This document shows, piece after piece, positions 28,704-39,583 of a DNA stretch of 64,000 nt. The position numbers and the translations under genes were made by a program. The notes under the pieces were generated by a model. It was not told where the DNA came from and ran no database searches. It saw only the letters and a program-made list of their open reading frames with translations. Numbering within the stretch: the first letter of the stretch is position 1; the number at the start of each line of letters is the position of its first letter. This stretch comes from Micractinium sp. NFX-FRZ (lineage: Eukaryota; Chlorophyta; Trebouxiophyceae; Chlorellales; Chlorellaceae), in contig JAPTJF010000022.1 in the NCBI GenBank assembly GCA_029339195.1, positions 124,001 through 188,000 on the forward strand, given 5' to 3'.

Positions 28704-31700
28704 TCAGATGCGAGGGAAGGTGGCGCCCAGCACGCCTCCGGGGGGCGGCACGGGCGCGCGCGTCAGCCGTATCGTCACGTCCAGCCACCTGGCCAGCTGC
28801 CCAGTAGCTGCCAGGAAGGGCTGCCCAACGTTCATGATCAAGCCGGCTTGCTGCACCGTCACAAGATTGGGCCTGCCCGCCTGCAGGCCGCAAAGAGGAC
28901 AGGGGGCAGCACGCAACAGCGGCAGTGAGCGGGTACAGCAGTGGACAGGTACCGCACTGAGTAGGTGCAGCAGTGGGCAGGCACGGCTTGAGCAGGCACG
29001 GCATGCTGGCGGCAGCAGGCGGCTGCACGGCTGCGTCTCTGCCCTGCGCCTTCCCTACCCTGTGCCGCTGTCGGGCAGCGTATTTCCACTTGCCTGCGCT
29101 GCTCTGAACGCCACGCTGCCTCCAGACATGCGTCTTGTCTGGCCCGGGAGCAGCCGCCGCCCGCTGACAACCACTGCAGCATGGACGGGGCAGAGGGGAG
29201 TGTGGGGGAGGCAGCGGGCATGGCAGGGGGAGGCGGCGGGACAAGGGCAAGTGGAGCACCAGGCGCCAGGCAGGGGGTGCAGCTGCTGGGGCACATCAGC
29301 AGCCCAGCGGCTGGCCCTGGCACCGGCAGCACGCTGGCACCAGTGTGCTGCAAGCCAAGCTTGGCAGCGACCTGCCAGTGCGTGCAATGCCCCCCTGTTG
29401 TGTGGCTGCGCTGCACTTGCACCACACCACATGGCCCACCTGCGAGGCCGTTCCGGGCGATTGAGAGCTCTAGCGGGGCTGGCCCTGTCAGCGTCAGTGA
29501 TGTCATCACAGGCGCCTGGCCCTGCAGCCACACAATGTCAGGGGGAATGCAACACAGTGTGAGGGCAATGCAACACTGCACTGCTGTAAAGGAGGAGGGA
29601 GGCACGGCCTTGGCGAGCTGCCTAAGCCGGTGTGTGAAGTTGCGCACAGCGGCGGCAGCGTTTTGTGGTGCAGGGACACGCCTGCCGCCTGAGGTGACAT
29701 ACGCCCTTGCAGGTCACAGGCACCTCTGAGCGACGCACCGGGAAAGCGGGCTTGCCCAGCCTGGCCGTCACTCGTGTACCATTCACGCCGTGTGTTGTCA
29801 AGATCTGCAGGGAGGCATGCACAAATGGCCTCTCTTCAGTGCTGAATGCCTGCGTGCTTCAGCCCACGCATCGCAAACAAACTGACATGCGCACAGGTGC
29901 AGGCATGCACACGCCGGAAGCAAAGCTGATAAGATGCCTAGCCCCCCACTCACATTTAATGTGCCGCCCGCCGGCAGGGTCCCCGCCTTCATGCCGCCGC
30001 CCATGAAACCGTGGACACGCTGTCCCCCCACAACTGAAGCAGGCAGGGAGGGAGAGAGAGGCGCAGAGCATGGGTGTGAGTGGCGGCTGCCAAGCCTGGA
30101 GCTAGCACACCAGCACTTTCAATGCCATGCCTCCTCAACTTCTCCCAACATCTAATTTGGTCCGTCTTGATGCCTAAAATACTCTTCCGTGGGATGTGCA
30201 AAGTTGTAAAGACCAGACTGGGCTGAACCTCGCTGAGCGGCCGTCCGAGCAATTGCAGGCAGCGCCCAGCCATGCTGCAGCACACAGCTGGCGCTCGGCG
30301 TCGGTGAGAAAAAGCCACTCGGCGCATCCCTTTGCCCCGCCCACTCACCGCTGCCCACCCAGCTCGTGGCAGTGAGCAGAGAGACCGCTGCATCTATCCA
30401 CGGCCGCAGCTGCGCCACATTTGAGATGCCGTCCAGGCCGCCGCAGGGGCGCTGCCCAAAGCTCTCCACTCCTAGAAGCACATCCCCGGCGGCTGTGGCT
30501 CCCAGAGCAACGTGCGGGCCGCCACTGTCGCCGTTGCAGGCGCTGCGCTGCTGCACGGCTGGGAAGTCTGGGGCCCAGTGGGTGGGGGGTGGGGACGGGA
30601 GGAGGGGGGGGGGGGGGGGTGATGACGGGAGCGGTGGGCAGCCAGGTGGGGTGAAGGACGACAGATACAGTAGCGATGCGGGACGGCGCAGCCTTTGACT
30701 CAACCGCAAACATCCCACAGCACCCTTCAACCCCTCTCTGTACACGCTGCAGCCTTCCACCCAGCCCCTGCTTGCCTCCTCCCAGCTCAGCTCAGCTCAG
30801 CCTACCGATGTTGGCGGCGCACGCCATCGAGTTGCTGGCACTGAGCCAGCTGAGGGCCACGTCCCGCCGCTGTCCCGCGCTGTCGAGGTATGTGATGCCT
30901 CCCCAGCGGGATGCGCACTGTGACAGCGGCAGCAGCTTCATGCGCAGCTGCTTTGGGGGGGCGCAGCGGGGGAAGCAATCTCTGAGCAATCAGCTAGCCT
31001 GAATTCAAGCAATGAGCAGAGCTCAGCGCTAGTGACTTGCCGGCGACCACCCTGTGCCGAGCCTGTTTTCAGTTCAACCGCAGTTCAACAACAGCTGTCC
31101 CAGGCCAGCATACAAGCCAGCCACAGCACCTCGCACCTGCTGCAGCTCTTCTGCCAGGCTGGGGCTGCCAGGCGCCTCCTCGGGAGTGGTGCGCCCCCAC
31201 CCCAGGGCAAGCAGCTCGCCATAGCCGGGCAGCGCAGGCTTGGCTGCAGGGGGGGGAGGGGATTGGAGGGGTCCTTTAGAGGGAGGCAAAACGGCACGCA
31301 GGGCAGTACAGGCTTGGATGCAGGAAAGGCTTGGGTGCAGGGGTGGGAAGACGGGAGTTCAGCGGCAGATGAGGACAACGGCGCTGTGGTCACAGCAGGA
31401 ACGGGGTGGGCCGGGGCGAGGCAGGGAGGGCGATGGGCGTGGCGGCTGCACGCTGAGGTCAAGCCTACGACCCCCGCTGCCATTGCTCCCTGCCGCCCGC
31501 CAAAGTCAACACCCTGCAACTGCCAGGCCCGCCTTCTGGTGTCACTTGCTTTGCCCATGTGTACCCACTGCTGCCCCCTGGAGTGGACGCACGTGTGTGG
31601 GGCGGCAGCTGCACAACCGGCTTGGTGCTGGGAGTATCCAACACGAGCAGTGCCAGGTCGTTGTTCAGCATTTCCCGGCGGTATCCCCACACAAAGCCGG

Positions 31701-32787
31701 GGTGCGGTACCGCCCGTACTGCTCTCCGCAGCTCGTAGTCGGCGGTCCCATCCAGAGTGCGGCGGTACGCCCCAATGCGTACCTGCAGGGAGGGGCAGTA
31801 CACGGAGCGGCAGCTGCAGGTGAGGGCAGGGCCTTCCGAGGAGTGCTGCAGAGGCATGATGCAACAACAGCCGCAACGATGGAAAACGGCAGCGGGCAGA
31901 TCCCTGACTCCCAGGCAGGCAGGCAGGCAGGCAGGCAGGGTGGCAGGCAGGCAGGGTGGCTGTGTGTCTCACAATGGGCAGGGAGATGTGGGGCGGCAGC
32001 AGCTTGCCCGTCTCTATGTCCACTATGCACTGCAGGCAAGGGATGGTGGGTGGGCGTGAGGAAAGGAGCCTGAGGTGTGGGCTGAGGGGTGAACGCACGG
32101 CAGTAGCCCCACACCTTGCAAGCCAACCGCGGGCGCTGGCCTCTGCTTGCAATGGATATCGCCTCTGCTTGATGTGTGTACTTACGTGGGCAGCTGTGAG
32201 AACGAGGGAGGGGTGGATCAGGCTGCCTGCAGGGCAGGAGGGGCACGCCAAGTGATCAAGTGCACTTGGGAGAGGAGGCGCTGGGCAGGCTGCTAGGCAG
32301 CCCCTGCTGAGCCTTGACCCCACCCTCACCTCCGCAGCGGTGGTTCAGGCCGCTGCCGTCGCTGTACCGGAGGCTGGCGATCCAAGGGAACCTGCAGATG
32401 CAACAGTCTAAAGCCAGAGTTGAGAGCGCTGGGCATGGAGTGAGCGGTGGCAGTGCCGGTGAGGTGCACCACTGGCCAGCCCACATGCCCACATGCCGGC
32501 ACCCCAAGTACTGCCTGCACTTCGTACCTGCCCTGCACCGCGGCCGTGCCACCGACTATGCTGGCACTGACGCTATCTTCCTGCAACTGCCTGCATGCAT
32601 ATGTTTGCAGTGCATGCATGCTTGCAGTGAGCGGGGGGCTGCGGGCTGCGCCGGCGCCAGCCGCCACCAAGCCAGGAAGCTGCACATCGACCGGCGCGCT
32701 TGCTGCATCCTACGAAATTGCTCACCTGCTAGCGATGGCCACCCATGGGAGCGCCAGCAGCCCCGCCAACACGGCAGCGCGCGACAT
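28704..32787 (-). CDS. Secreted trypsin-like (S1) serine protease with C-terminal extension
   Basis: Secreted endopeptidase of chymotrypsin fold. Exons, first to last: 32787-32726, 32590-32528, 32391-32330, 32226-32186, 32029-31973, 31782-31593, 31243-31137, 30947-30806, 30567-30349, 30033-29954, 29804-29739, 29521-29440, 29173-29094, 28880-28704; about 475 aa. Exon 1 encodes a hydrophobic signal peptide (AAVLAGLLALPWVAIAS). The activation site IVGG is at 32-35. The triad is His76 (LTAAHC), Asp137 (NNDLALL) and Ser256 (CNGDSGGP), all present, so it is probably active. Residues beyond ~320 form an extension (GGTLN, TARLGKPAF, LTLTGPAPLELSIARNG, WLDVTIRL) that resembles a beta-rich adhesion-type domain; its role is unknown. 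The exon 6 end (31593 or 31569) and exon 11 end are the least certain sites. Intron 13 has a consensus GC donor (CAG|GCAAGT, exon ending 29094). Confidence 0.86.
30783..30802. repeat. CAGCT/CTCAG pentamer repeat
   Basis: AGCTCAGCTCAGCTCAGC just past the minus-strand donor of protease exon 8. Confidence 0.8.
31912..31960. repeat. (GGCA)n tetranucleotide repeat
   Basis: About ten GGCA units with two GGGT interruptions, in a protease intron. Confidence 0.9.
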
Positions 32788-33944
32788 GCAAAACAGATGC
32801 CCGCCCCAGACTAGGCTGACGCGCTTGATGTCGACGCTGTTGAAATCGGAGCACTCCTCGAAACGTGTTACGCCACGCAGCGACGCTGCAAGCTAACGCA
32901 GGACGCGGGGGCCCACCCACTTCCAGCCTCTGTGGAGCGGAAAGCTTGAAAATGAATGATGATGACGTGCCAGTAGGAGTTGCAAGCGCAATGAAGCAAG
33001 CGGTGCACTTGACACGCAAAGCCAGACATGCAGTAGCAGCTGCACTGAGCGGGCGCATGCCGGCGGGTGCTGCAAGAGCCGCTTTCCAGCGTCCTTTGAG
33101 CACAGCCGTGAACCTGGCAATTCCAGGTTGGAGCGAAAATATAAGTAAACACTGAAGAGGGTGCGATGACGAATTCCAGGCTCACGTATGCAGAGGCCCA
33201 CCGACCTGCATGGGGTCGGTTGCACCACGGTTGAGCAGCGGCTCGAAGGCGGCAGCTGCGCTGTGCTTCCTTCCCAGGCAGCTTATGTAACACGGTGCGG
33301 CCCTCCCACTGTGCAGGGATTGTGTTGTCCTACCGCTTTCAAAGCCCAAGTTTGATCTGCAGCAGATGTGTGGTGCAAGCAGCCCGGTGGAGTATCTATC
33401 CACACTTTCTCAGGCCTTGCCTTACAAAAGAGCACAGATGACTCTCCGCTCAACCAGTCATTTACAACATGCAATGCATGCCAAATATGCTCGATGCAAG
33501 CAACGACCATATGGATGCGCATCATCCACACATGCCTGGCAGACGGGCGGCGCCTCGCCCCCCGTGGCACTTCCCACCCCCCACTGGCCTGGTTCTTTGC
33601 TCATGCTGGCCAGGAGTGATAAGGCAAGCTTAGTGGCTGTAGCCAAGCAGCATGCGCTAGACCCAAGGATGTAGAAGGGCTTGGAGGTGGGTACTGTATG
33701 CACTGCCGACGCAGGCGGCGGACGACGGCTGATGTGGCGCTACCTCAGGCGTACCTGGAAATCGGGGAACCACAGGTGGCAGGAGGGGAACGAGGGGGAA
33801 CCCCGGGGAACACAACCTCGATGTACCAAATTTGCTCCATTTTTCCGGCGCTAATAGTCTCCTCTACACTCTCTTAAGACTCTAGAAGCCTTCAGAGCCC
33901 CCAAACCGCGGCAAAACCCAGCCCGAGCGGGGCACCCCCCGCAC
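32788..33944. other. Long intergenic region before the recombinase gene
   Basis: About 1.16 kb between divergent genes, with no supportable exon. The stretch 33100-33900 is visibly less GC-rich than most of the window. Near its right end lies a cluster of GGGGAAC boxes (33764-33811). If the recombinase gene belongs to a mobile element, its left end would lie here. I could not define a boundary. Confidence 0.5.
33764..33811 (+). promoter_or_regulatory. Cluster of four GGGGAAC boxes
   Basis: GGGGAAC occurs at 33764, 33785, 33795 and 33805, spaced 21, 10 and 10 bp, so all lie on nearly the same helix face. The cluster ends 133 bp before the recombinase ATG. The regular spacing suggests a binding array, for a transcription factor or for the recombinase itself. 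This is inference only. Confidence 0.4.
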
Positions 33945-36900
33945 ATGGCCTCCCTGGCCGCTTGCAGGACCGGCAAGGCGCTCCAGACGCTATGCCGGGG
34001 CCTGCAAGCGGCCGCAACGGGCCCAGCAGGCCGGTTGGCGGCGGGACTGGCCCGAGGGCCTGTCATGGCAGAGGCGGCCCCGCCCCGCCTCAGGTGAGAC
34101 ACCCCCGGTCAGCTATTGCTTATTGCTTGTTTACCCTGATTCATGCGCGATCCACACCGCCCTGCGCCCCCTCTGCCCCGCCCCCGCCTCTGCCCCGCCC
34201 CGCCGCTCTGCCGCCGCCTGCCGCCCTGCCTCTTCCTGCCTGCCTGAGTGCCCTCCCCTGCACCTGCACTCCTCCTCCATCACCAACATACCTCCTTCTT
34301 CCTTCCCTTACCTTGTGCAGTGTCTTTGACACTGGTTTTGCTGTCTACAATCGCCTTTGGAGCCGTACCAGCTGGCTGCTGCCAGCGGCTGCTGCGGTCG
34401 TGGACGCATCCCAACGTCCCGCCACCACCACCTGGTCAGGGCTGGGCACCGCCACCAAGGCAGCTGCGTCCGTGGTGGCCTGGACCAGTGTGGGGCTTGC
34501 CATTGATGCCAGCAGCAGCATGTGTGAAGGAGACAGCGACGCAGAGCTCGGCGACTTCGATGACGGCGAAGGGTTGGAGGACGACGATGCTGAGCTCAGC
34601 GACCCCGAGTCTGAGGGCGGGTGCGTGTGTGCCCACCTGCTCCAACAATACGTGGGGTCTGTATCTGCTTCTTGCATGCAGGTTTGTGATGGGTGAATTA
34701 TTGGTCCTTGCTCTCTAATGCAGTAATGCCTTCAACTCCCCTCCGTGCCCCCTCCCCTCCCTCCCTTCCCCACCTTGCAGCCGAGTAGACAAGGCGGTCT
34801 TGGCAGAACAAAAGGAGCTGCGCCCGAGTAACACCAAAAGAGCGTACGAGCCACGCGCTGCAGAATATTCTGTGAGCCACCCACTGCCATGCCAGTGCCA
34901 GCCGGGCCTGCCTGCCAGTGCCAGCTGCTGGCCTGCACTGCCCAGCTCATGCCTGCGCAACCCCGCTGCACCTCAAACCGTCTAGCAGCCAGCACCAGGC
35001 CTGCCCTTCCCATGCCGCCAAGTTGCATCTTCCCACATGCATCCTCCCTTGCAGGCCTGGGCCATTGAGAAGTACGGCGACGACGCCGTGACCGGCGAGC
35101 GTGCCAAGCTCTTCTTCACCGGCGTGCAACAGCGGTACCAGGACCAAGGAAAGGTAGGTTGGGGTGTGTTGATTCGGATGTGCAGTGCTTTGTGCCTCAT
35201 TCACCCGCCTGCCTTGACGGATGCAGACGCACTGTGCGGGGGCTGCGCAGGCAGCGGCGCGGTGCCCTGCCTGCTGTGCAGCCTGGCGGTGCAGGTGGTG
35301 GAGCTGTGACGTAGTGGTGCTGCGCTGTGCTGCCTCGTTTGCACCCAGCCGCTCCCCTCTGTTAGCCTCTGCCAGACGCGTGTGCCTCCCGGCTCCCTGC
35401 TCCTTTCGTCCTCCCACACCGCGGCGCAATGTGCCCCCCCTTCACCCCTTGCAACCCTTTGCAGCATCTGACGTGGCATGTGTTCAGCCAGTACCTCAAG
35501 GCAGTGCGGGACCTCCAAGTGCGCCAATCTGTGAAGAAGCTACGAGGAGTGGATGCCACCAGCATCCGCGAACATGCCACGATTAGGACCATGGCTGACA
35601 ACCTGCAGCGCACCATCGCCAAGCGTGTCCGAGCGTAAGTGCCGGCCAGTGTGGCCAGTGTGGCCGCACTCCCACACTCTTGCTGCTTGCCCGTTGCTGT
35701 GTGGGCAAGGATGGTCGGTGCTGGTGGCTTGCGCCGTTCCTGCTGCTGCTGGGCCGGTGCTGCTGATGCGCATGGTTGCAGCTCTTGCTGCTGCTGCGGG
35801 GGGGCAACATTTCACTGGCACATTCTGGAATGGCGCTTCTCCTCACCGCCCCACACTCAGGTACCCAACTTCACACGCCCCCATACACCATCCCCCGCCC
35901 GCAGGTCGCTAGGTGACCGCCAGGCAAACACTGCCGCCGATGGGTACGACTTTGAGCAGAAGCGACGCATTGCCGACCACTGGATGTTTGACGGCAAGGG
36001 GCGCAGCCGACGGTACTGGAAATTCCTCCACAGGTGTGCGCTGTCCCTCGATGGCTGGCTGCCGTACCCTGTGGGCACGTGCCATGAGGCTGCTGCAATG
36101 TGCTTGACCACCACCTTCAAATTTGTAATTGTACCCTACCCTGCGCACTACCTGTGCCCACGGCTGTGCCCGAAGATCTGTGGCCTATGTTGTGCCTTGT
36201 GGTTGTGCCGTGTGGCCTGCCCTGTGACCGTGCATGCAATGCCTAACCGCTCTGCAATGGCTGGATGCTGTTTGCTAACACCTCCTCCAAAGCTTCGTCG
36301 CAGGTGCATGTTCCTGTGCTCCGACCAGATGCTACTGCGCGGCGACGACGCACGCAACATGCAGTTTGCAGACATGTACATGGATGAGGGCCCTGCCCAA
36401 CGTGTGGTTGGGCCCGACCGCATGAAGCTCATGGGCTTCTTGATGTGGCAAGGGAAGACAAACCAGGTAAGCCTGCCACCTGCCGGCGTGCCTGCCTGCC
36501 TTGTGCCCGCTGCCTGCTCCCCACCTGCCAGTCCGCCACCTGCCTGCAACCCTCCTGCCTGCAGCCCTCTTGCCTGTCTGTGCTTGTCTGCCCTGCAGCC
36601 CTCCCGCAGCCCCCTTGCTTGCCGGCCACCTGCCTGTGTGCTTGCCTGCCCTGCACCCCGCCTGCCTGTGTGCCAACCTGCCTGCCCTGCCGGCCACCTG
36701 CCGGCCATCTGCCTGAGTGCTGGCCTGCCCTGCACCCCGCCTGGCCTGTGTGCCGAGCTGCCTGTGTACTTGCCTGCCCTGCAGCCCGACCTGCCAGCCT
36801 GCACCTGCCTGCCCGCCGCCTGCCTGCCCGCCACCTGCCTGCAGCTGTGTGCCGGCCTGCCCTCACGCCGGCCTTAAATGCTGTCTCCCATGCAACCTTG

Positions 36901-39547
36901 CTGCAGCATGGCCGGAAGGAGGCGGCATGGATGGCCCGCCACTGCTTCCCCGAACTGTGCGCTGTCAGCAGCGTCTTCCTCACTCTGCTCTGGCGGTGGG
37001 AGCGCGCCCACAACCAGCCAGCTCAGCAAGCCACCTCCAAGGAGTCACTGCCGGACATCACCGACCCCTCAAAGTGGTGAGTACGTCACAAGCATGTGTC
37101 AATGAACATTTTTGTGCAGGGAGGCACTCGCATGCTGGCACCTGCTGTGAGGTGTGTGTTTGCCGCTTGGTTGAACGCCGTACAGGTCACCCAATGCCTT
37201 TGGCCAGCCTTGAAGATTTTACTTGCTGGTGCGTGCAAGAAGATTTTACTTGCTGGTGCGTGCAGGTACCAGATTTTCCTGTTTCACGGCAATGGCGGCG
37301 CATTGAGCTCCATGAGCTACAACAGCCACCTCTACGCGGTCAACAAGGCCTTCACCGAGCTTGAGATTGCTTCCGGCAAGAAGACCCACGCCGGCCGTGG
37401 GGCTGGCGCTCGCGACACCAAAGCCAGCGGGTGAGGCTGATCTGCCTTGGGTCCGTGGGGCTCGAGGCTTATTTCACATGGTGGGCAGGGGGGAGGTGGG
37501 TGGACATGCCTTGGACAACCTCCGAGCAGATCAAGGTGCACGGCATGGGCGGACCATGCAGCAGGCCATGCCCCAGCCAGGCTACCTGTGCCGTGGCATG
37601 CCATGCCTGGCCGCCTGCCACCTGCTGCCTGCCACCTGCCCCTCCCCTCCCCTTGCCCCCCACTCTGCCCTGCCCCCCTGGCCCCTGCCCCACCCCACCC
37701 CACCCCACCCCTCTCCCTGGCGGGCGCAGGGGCTCCAAGGAGGATGTGCTAGGGCTCGGCCGCTGGGCAAACGACGCATGCACCATCAGCTACCTACATG
37801 ACGTTCCGTACGACGCAGTGCTGGCACGGGTGAGCGGTTGTTGTTGGTGGTGCATGCTGCCATGGGGGTGCATGCTGCCATGCACTGGGTGCCTTGCCTT
37901 GCCCACTTGCATAGGGCGCTCGGGTGGAAAGCGTTCCAGTGTGCTGTGCTCCGCTCCGCTGTGCAGGCAGGCTTTAAGACTGGGGAGATGGGCCGCGAAC
38001 TGCACCACCTGTGGCGGGACCACGCCGAGGATGAGGAGGTGTACCGATCCATCTTTCCTTTCCTGGAGGACTGGGAGGAGAAGGTGAAGGAGGCCAAGGT
38101 GAGATGAGGGTTGGCTCATGCATGAGGCACTGCACAGTTGCAGCGATGCACGTGCCAGGGGCATTGGTGATGCGGTCGCTAGCTGTTGAGCACTGTTGAG
38201 CAATGTGTACTGCAAGGAAGACCCACCTGCGAGGCACTGTTCCATGCTCACAACTGGTGCACCTTTTGCTGGGCGTGCCACGTGCAGATCAACACCGTCA
38301 CCGTCAGCAACTTCATTAAGCTGCTCAAGTGGGGCCGCCGAGTCATTGCGCAAGACATGGCCATCCTGCGGTGAGAGGATGTGGCGTCTGGATGCCCGCC
38401 TGGGCTGGCCCGGGCTGGGCAGGGCTGCTGGCCCTGTTGTGCCCTCTAAACGCTTTGAGATGTGCACTGCTCCCCTGCCGTCTGGGCGTGCTGCAAGCGG
38501 ACGTGGGTGCAGGCTATAAAAACACGTGTACACACTGCACCCCATTCCACGCTTCCTGTTGCAGCCTGCGCTACACAGACCACCCCCTTGCGCACTTGCC
38601 CTGCTTCAAGACCGCACGATACGAAGCGTTCGCCCAGGAAGTGGTGCAGCGCCACTTCAATGGCCTGCAGCTCATCCCCGAGTCCATCCCACACGTCACC
38701 ATCCAGGCAAGTGTCCGTCGAATTTCTTGATGCATGGTGCATGACTGCCACGTCGCCCCGGCTTTGAGAAGTTGGGTGGTGGCAATCAGGGAGACGCCGG
38801 GGATAGTTGCCCCGGGCTGGGAGGTGGGCTTGTAATGTTGGCAGCTGCGCATGGGAGGCATCAGCGCCACATCCCTCATGCATGCTCAACGCATGTTGAG
38901 TGCTCCCACCTCCGACCATCCACGCTTTCAGCTGAAGCCTGCGTCCCTGCACTCTCCCCAACTCCGCAGATGAGCCTGCACGTCAAGGAGCTCCTCGTAC
39001 GCTGCGCGCTGCAGAACCAGCAGCTGCAGCAGCTGCAGGAGAAGGTACAGCAAATGGAGGCGGAGCGGGCCTCAACAGCAGCTGCAGCCGCAGCAGCGGC
39101 TGAGCGCAGCGCCAGACTAGAGGGTCAGATGGGCGAGGCCATGGCGTTGCTGAAGGGCTTGGCTCTCCACGCCGGGCTGCAGGTCCCACCCTCGCCACAA
39201 CAGACACAGCCGCCTGCGGCAACCCAGCAGACGCCTCCCGCAACAGTTCCAGCACCGCAGGAGGGCCCAGCAGCGGCACCTGCAGCAGCACGCAGCTTGC
39301 TCTTCAACCCGCCCCCGCCAAAGTGGCCAGCGCTCTACCAGCCACCGCCCGTCCCCATGGCCTCACCGACGGCATTGCGGACGTCGCCTGCAGCGGCAGC
39401 AGCGGCGGCAGCACAACTTGTTGCATCGCCGGCCGGCGAATTGTTGCCCCAGCAGTCGCGGCTGGCACCAGCGCTGCAGCAGCAGCAGCAGCAGCCGCTG
39501 GCACCAGCGCAGCACCAGCAGCAGCAGCAGCAGCCGCTGGCACCAGT

Positions 39548-39583
<36 letters not shown>

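Noticed and set aside
31569..31593. Longer version of protease exon 6 ending at 31569
   Set aside because: Also in phase, but it adds eight residues between LPPHT and KPALPGYG. The shorter loop fits S1 proteases better; not certain.
31085..32329. 414-codon minus-strand open frame across the protease locus
   Set aside because: It runs through introns in a mixture of frames. Only the exons that join in phase match the S1 protease family.
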